A DNA stretch of 6,849 nt from Candidatus Eiseniibacteriota bacterium. GTDB taxonomy: Bacteria; Eisenbacteria; RBG-16-71-46; SZUA-252. How positions within the stretch are numbered: position 1 is the first letter of the stretch; each line of letters opens with the position of its first letter. A model generated the notes under the pieces. It was not told the DNA's origin. It was given only the letters and a program-made list of their open reading frames with translations, and did no database searches. The stretch lies in the NCBI GenBank assembly GCA_016880395.1, contig JAEHDN010000377.1:1-6849 (forward strand), in the 5' to 3' direction. The position numbers and the translations under genes were made by a program. This document shows positions 5,673 to 6,849 of this stretch, in pieces.

Positions 5673-6110
5673 ATGAATGCTCCTCTCAAACTGGCCCTTC
5701 TTACGACTGCCCTTGTAACGTTCGGTTGTGCCACGGCGCCTCATGCCCGTCTGGTCGGCGATCCGACCGTCCAGGCCGCGATCCTTGGGGTCGGCACGCC
5801 CAGCGTCCCGCCGTCGGCCGCGATCCAGATTGGGACAGCTTCGTACTATCACCCGGGTCTCGTTGGGAGGCTTACCGCAAACGGGGATCGATACAGCGAC
5901 CAGGCGCTGACGGCGGCCCATCGCACCCTCGATCTCGGGACGCGCGTGCGGGTCACGAATCTGGAAAATTCGAAGAGCGTGATCGTGAAGGTGAACGATC
6001 GGGGTCCCTACGCGCGGGGCAGGGTCATCGATCTGTCGCGCCGTGCGGCTCGCCTGCTGGGGTTCGTGCACGAGGGCCTCGCCCGGGTTCGGGTCGAGCC
6101 GCTCACGTAG
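5673..6110 (+). CDS. rlpA: RlpA-like double-psi beta-barrel lipoprotein/exported protein (EG45/DPBB)
   Basis: A 145-residue protein. The ATG at 5673 has AGG 7 nt upstream. The N-terminus has Lys6, a hydrophobic run (7-18) and Cys19: an export signal and possible lipoprotein site, though TFGC is a poor lipobox. Residues about 53-142 are the RlpA DPBB domain: GTASYYHPGLVGRLTANG (54-71), ALTAAHRTLDLGTRVRVTN (78-96), VNDRGPY (107-113) and GRVIDLS (116-122). RlpA family members act in the periplasm as septal lytic transglycosylases or peptidoglycan-binding proteins. Asp109 in the NDRGP motif is kept. The acidic residue after TANG is Asp72, where I recall Glu being usual. There is no C-terminal SPOR domain, so the protein is the short form and may not be septum-targeted. 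Its 3' end overlaps the convergent acetyltransferase gene by 8 nt. Confidence 0.9.
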   Translation: MNAPLKLALLTTALVTFGCATAPHARLVGDPTVQAAILGVGTPSVPPSAAIQIGTASYYHPGLVGRLTANGDRYSDQALTAAHRTLDLGTRVRVTNLENSKSVIVKVNDRGPYARGRVIDLSRRAARLLGFVHEGLARVRVEPLT

Positions 6111-6630
6111 AGCGATCGGCGAGGCGTGCCGGGAACCGCAAGAGCATCGTCCAGGACGTTCCGCTCTCCCCGATTTTGACGAAGCCGTGCCGACCGTACA
6201 TACGGCGGGCGGGGTTGGCGACGCTCACGCTGAGGCTCAGACCAGGACAACCCCGTGTCCTCGCGGTGTCGATGAGCCCCCCGAGCAGCTTCGTTCCGAT
6301 CGATCGCCCTCGCCATGGGAGCGCAACCGCAAGGCCGAGCTCCGGAATGGACTCCTCGACGAAGCCGTAGCCTGGATCATCGGATCGGAAGAAGCGATAC
6401 CACGCCGCGCCCACGAGCGTTTCCTCGACACGCCCTATGAGAGCGACATCGGTCGGCCGTCCCCATCCGGCGTAATACCGACGGAGGTCCGGAACAAGGA
6501 GCAGATCGCCGAGGCTCTGCCTCGCCGCGTTCGGATCCCAGAGCGTGGCCTCCACGAACATGCTCTCGAGGAACGGCTGGTCGGACGGCTCCGCGGCGCG
6601 GATCGTCGCCTCGCGCGGAAAAGGGGTCAC
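6103..6630 (-). CDS. GNAT-family N-acetyltransferase
   Basis: A 175-residue soluble protein starting at GTG (6630-6628), with a weak GAAG ribosome site about 8 nt upstream, 2 nt after the stop of the preceding gene. The GNAT fold is clear: an N-terminal IRAAEPSD (10-17), the beta-4 strand PELGLAVALP (96-105), the acetyl-CoA pyrophosphate loop RGRSIG (107-112, the R/Q-x-x-G-x-G/A motif A), and the NPARRMYGRHGF segment (139-150) that typically closes the CoA site. It transfers an acetyl group from acetyl-CoA to an amine. The substrate cannot be told from the sequence; the layout is like small-molecule or protein N-terminal acetyltransferases. It is probably co-transcribed with the small gene upstream. 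Confidence 0.9.
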   Translation of the reverse strand: MTPFPREATIRAAEPSDQPFLESMFVEATLWDPNAARQSLGDLLLVPDLRRYYAGWGRPTDVALIGRVEETLVGAAWYRFFRSDDPGYGFVEESIPELGLAVALPWRGRSIGTKLLGGLIDTARTRGCPGLSLSVSVANPARRMYGRHGFVKIGESGTSWTMLLRFPARLADRST

Positions 6631-6632
6631 GG

Positions 6633-6849
6633 CTAGGTCTTCAAGCGATATCGCTGCGGCCTTGTGGCTGTCCTCTCGATGGTCTTCCGGGCTTCGAGGT
6701 CCAGCTTCACCGTCTCACCGTACCAGCTGATGTTCCCCTCGAACTTGCCCGCGAGCTTCTCGGTCAAGGCGCGGGTCAGCTCGGTGTGCGTCAGCTCGCG
6801 ACCTCGCAAGGCGGCCAGCATCGCCCGCTTGACCTCTTCGTACTTCGTC
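6633..6849 (-). CDS. Small winged-helix-like hypothetical protein (DUF6958-like?), 5' end beyond window
   Basis: The frame is open from the right edge to a TAG at 6635-6633, giving at least 72 codons. An ATG at 6821 would give 62 residues, but family-like sequence (TKYEEVKRAML) continues upstream to the edge, so the gene is probably cut. The visible part reads as helix - helix (ELTHTELTRALTEKL) - loop (FEGNISWYGETVKLDLEAR) - basic end (RPQRYRLKT). This resembles small winged-helix proteins such as those I remember as DUF6958, in which a WY/WW segment precedes VKLDLEA. There are no membrane segments. It lies 2 nt upstream of the acetyltransferase, so the two likely form an operon. No function can be assigned. 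Confidence 0.65.
   Translation of the reverse strand, partial: TKYEEVKRAMLAALRGRELTHTELTRALTEKLAGKFEGNISWYGETVKLDLEARKTIERTATRPQRYRLKT

Noticed and set aside
4850..6370. 506-codon plus-strand frame across the phosphatase, spacer and rlpA
   Set aside because: It crosses genes on both strands and has no domain; the translation is shadow-like (Arg/Gly/Pro-rich).

Overview
The window is a GC-rich stretch of bacterial chromosome (by eye about two thirds G+C, with a strong preference for C or G at third codon positions). The gene set is bacterial: a complex I/group 4 hydrogenase-type membrane operon, a PAP2 phosphatase, an RlpA-type envelope protein and a GNAT acetyltransferase. RlpA with a lipoprotein-like N-terminus suggests a diderm. 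The style resembles uncultured soil or sediment lineages such as Eisenbacteria, Rokubacteria, Gemmatimonadota or Deltaproteobacteria-like groups, but nothing here fixes the phylum. No rRNA, tRNA, CRISPR array, IS element or phage gene was seen.

Bases 1-4132 (+ strand) are the end of a tightly packed operon: a HyfE-like (NuoK-type) subunit cut by the left edge, a HyfF-like antiporter subunit, a NuoC-NuoD/HyfG-like large subunit, and a fused ferredoxin/NuoB-like small subunit. Spacings are 2 nt, a 4-nt ATGA overlap and 10 nt. The large subunit lacks both CxxC motifs that bind the Ni-Fe centre in hydrogenases and ends right after the second motif position, with no maturation peptide. This places the complex with the 'energy-converting hydrogenase related' (Ehr) group, complex I relatives of unknown reaction. 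In addition, the NuoB-like domain keeps only one of the four cysteines that hold the proximal [4Fe-4S] cluster (the others are Ser, Ala and His), while the ferredoxin domain keeps eight ligands and the antiporter subunit keeps its channel Glu/Lys/His residues. An ion-translocating membrane arm therefore appears joined to a redox arm whose last wire and active site are missing. This is the most interesting point in the window.

Bases 4201-5470 (- strand) hold two genes converging on the operon: a small SpoIIAA/STAS-like protein and a PAP2-family membrane phosphatase with a complete catalytic triad of motifs. A 202-bp divergent region (5471-5672) separates the phosphatase from rlpA and carries several short inverted repeats, one of them directly upstream of the phosphatase start.

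Bases 5673-6849 hold rlpA (+), a GNAT acetyltransferase (-) whose 3' end overlaps rlpA by 8 nt, and, 2 nt upstream of the acetyltransferase, a small winged-helix-like protein that runs off the right edge. These genes look like ordinary chromosomal neighbours and have no evident link to the Ehr-like operon.
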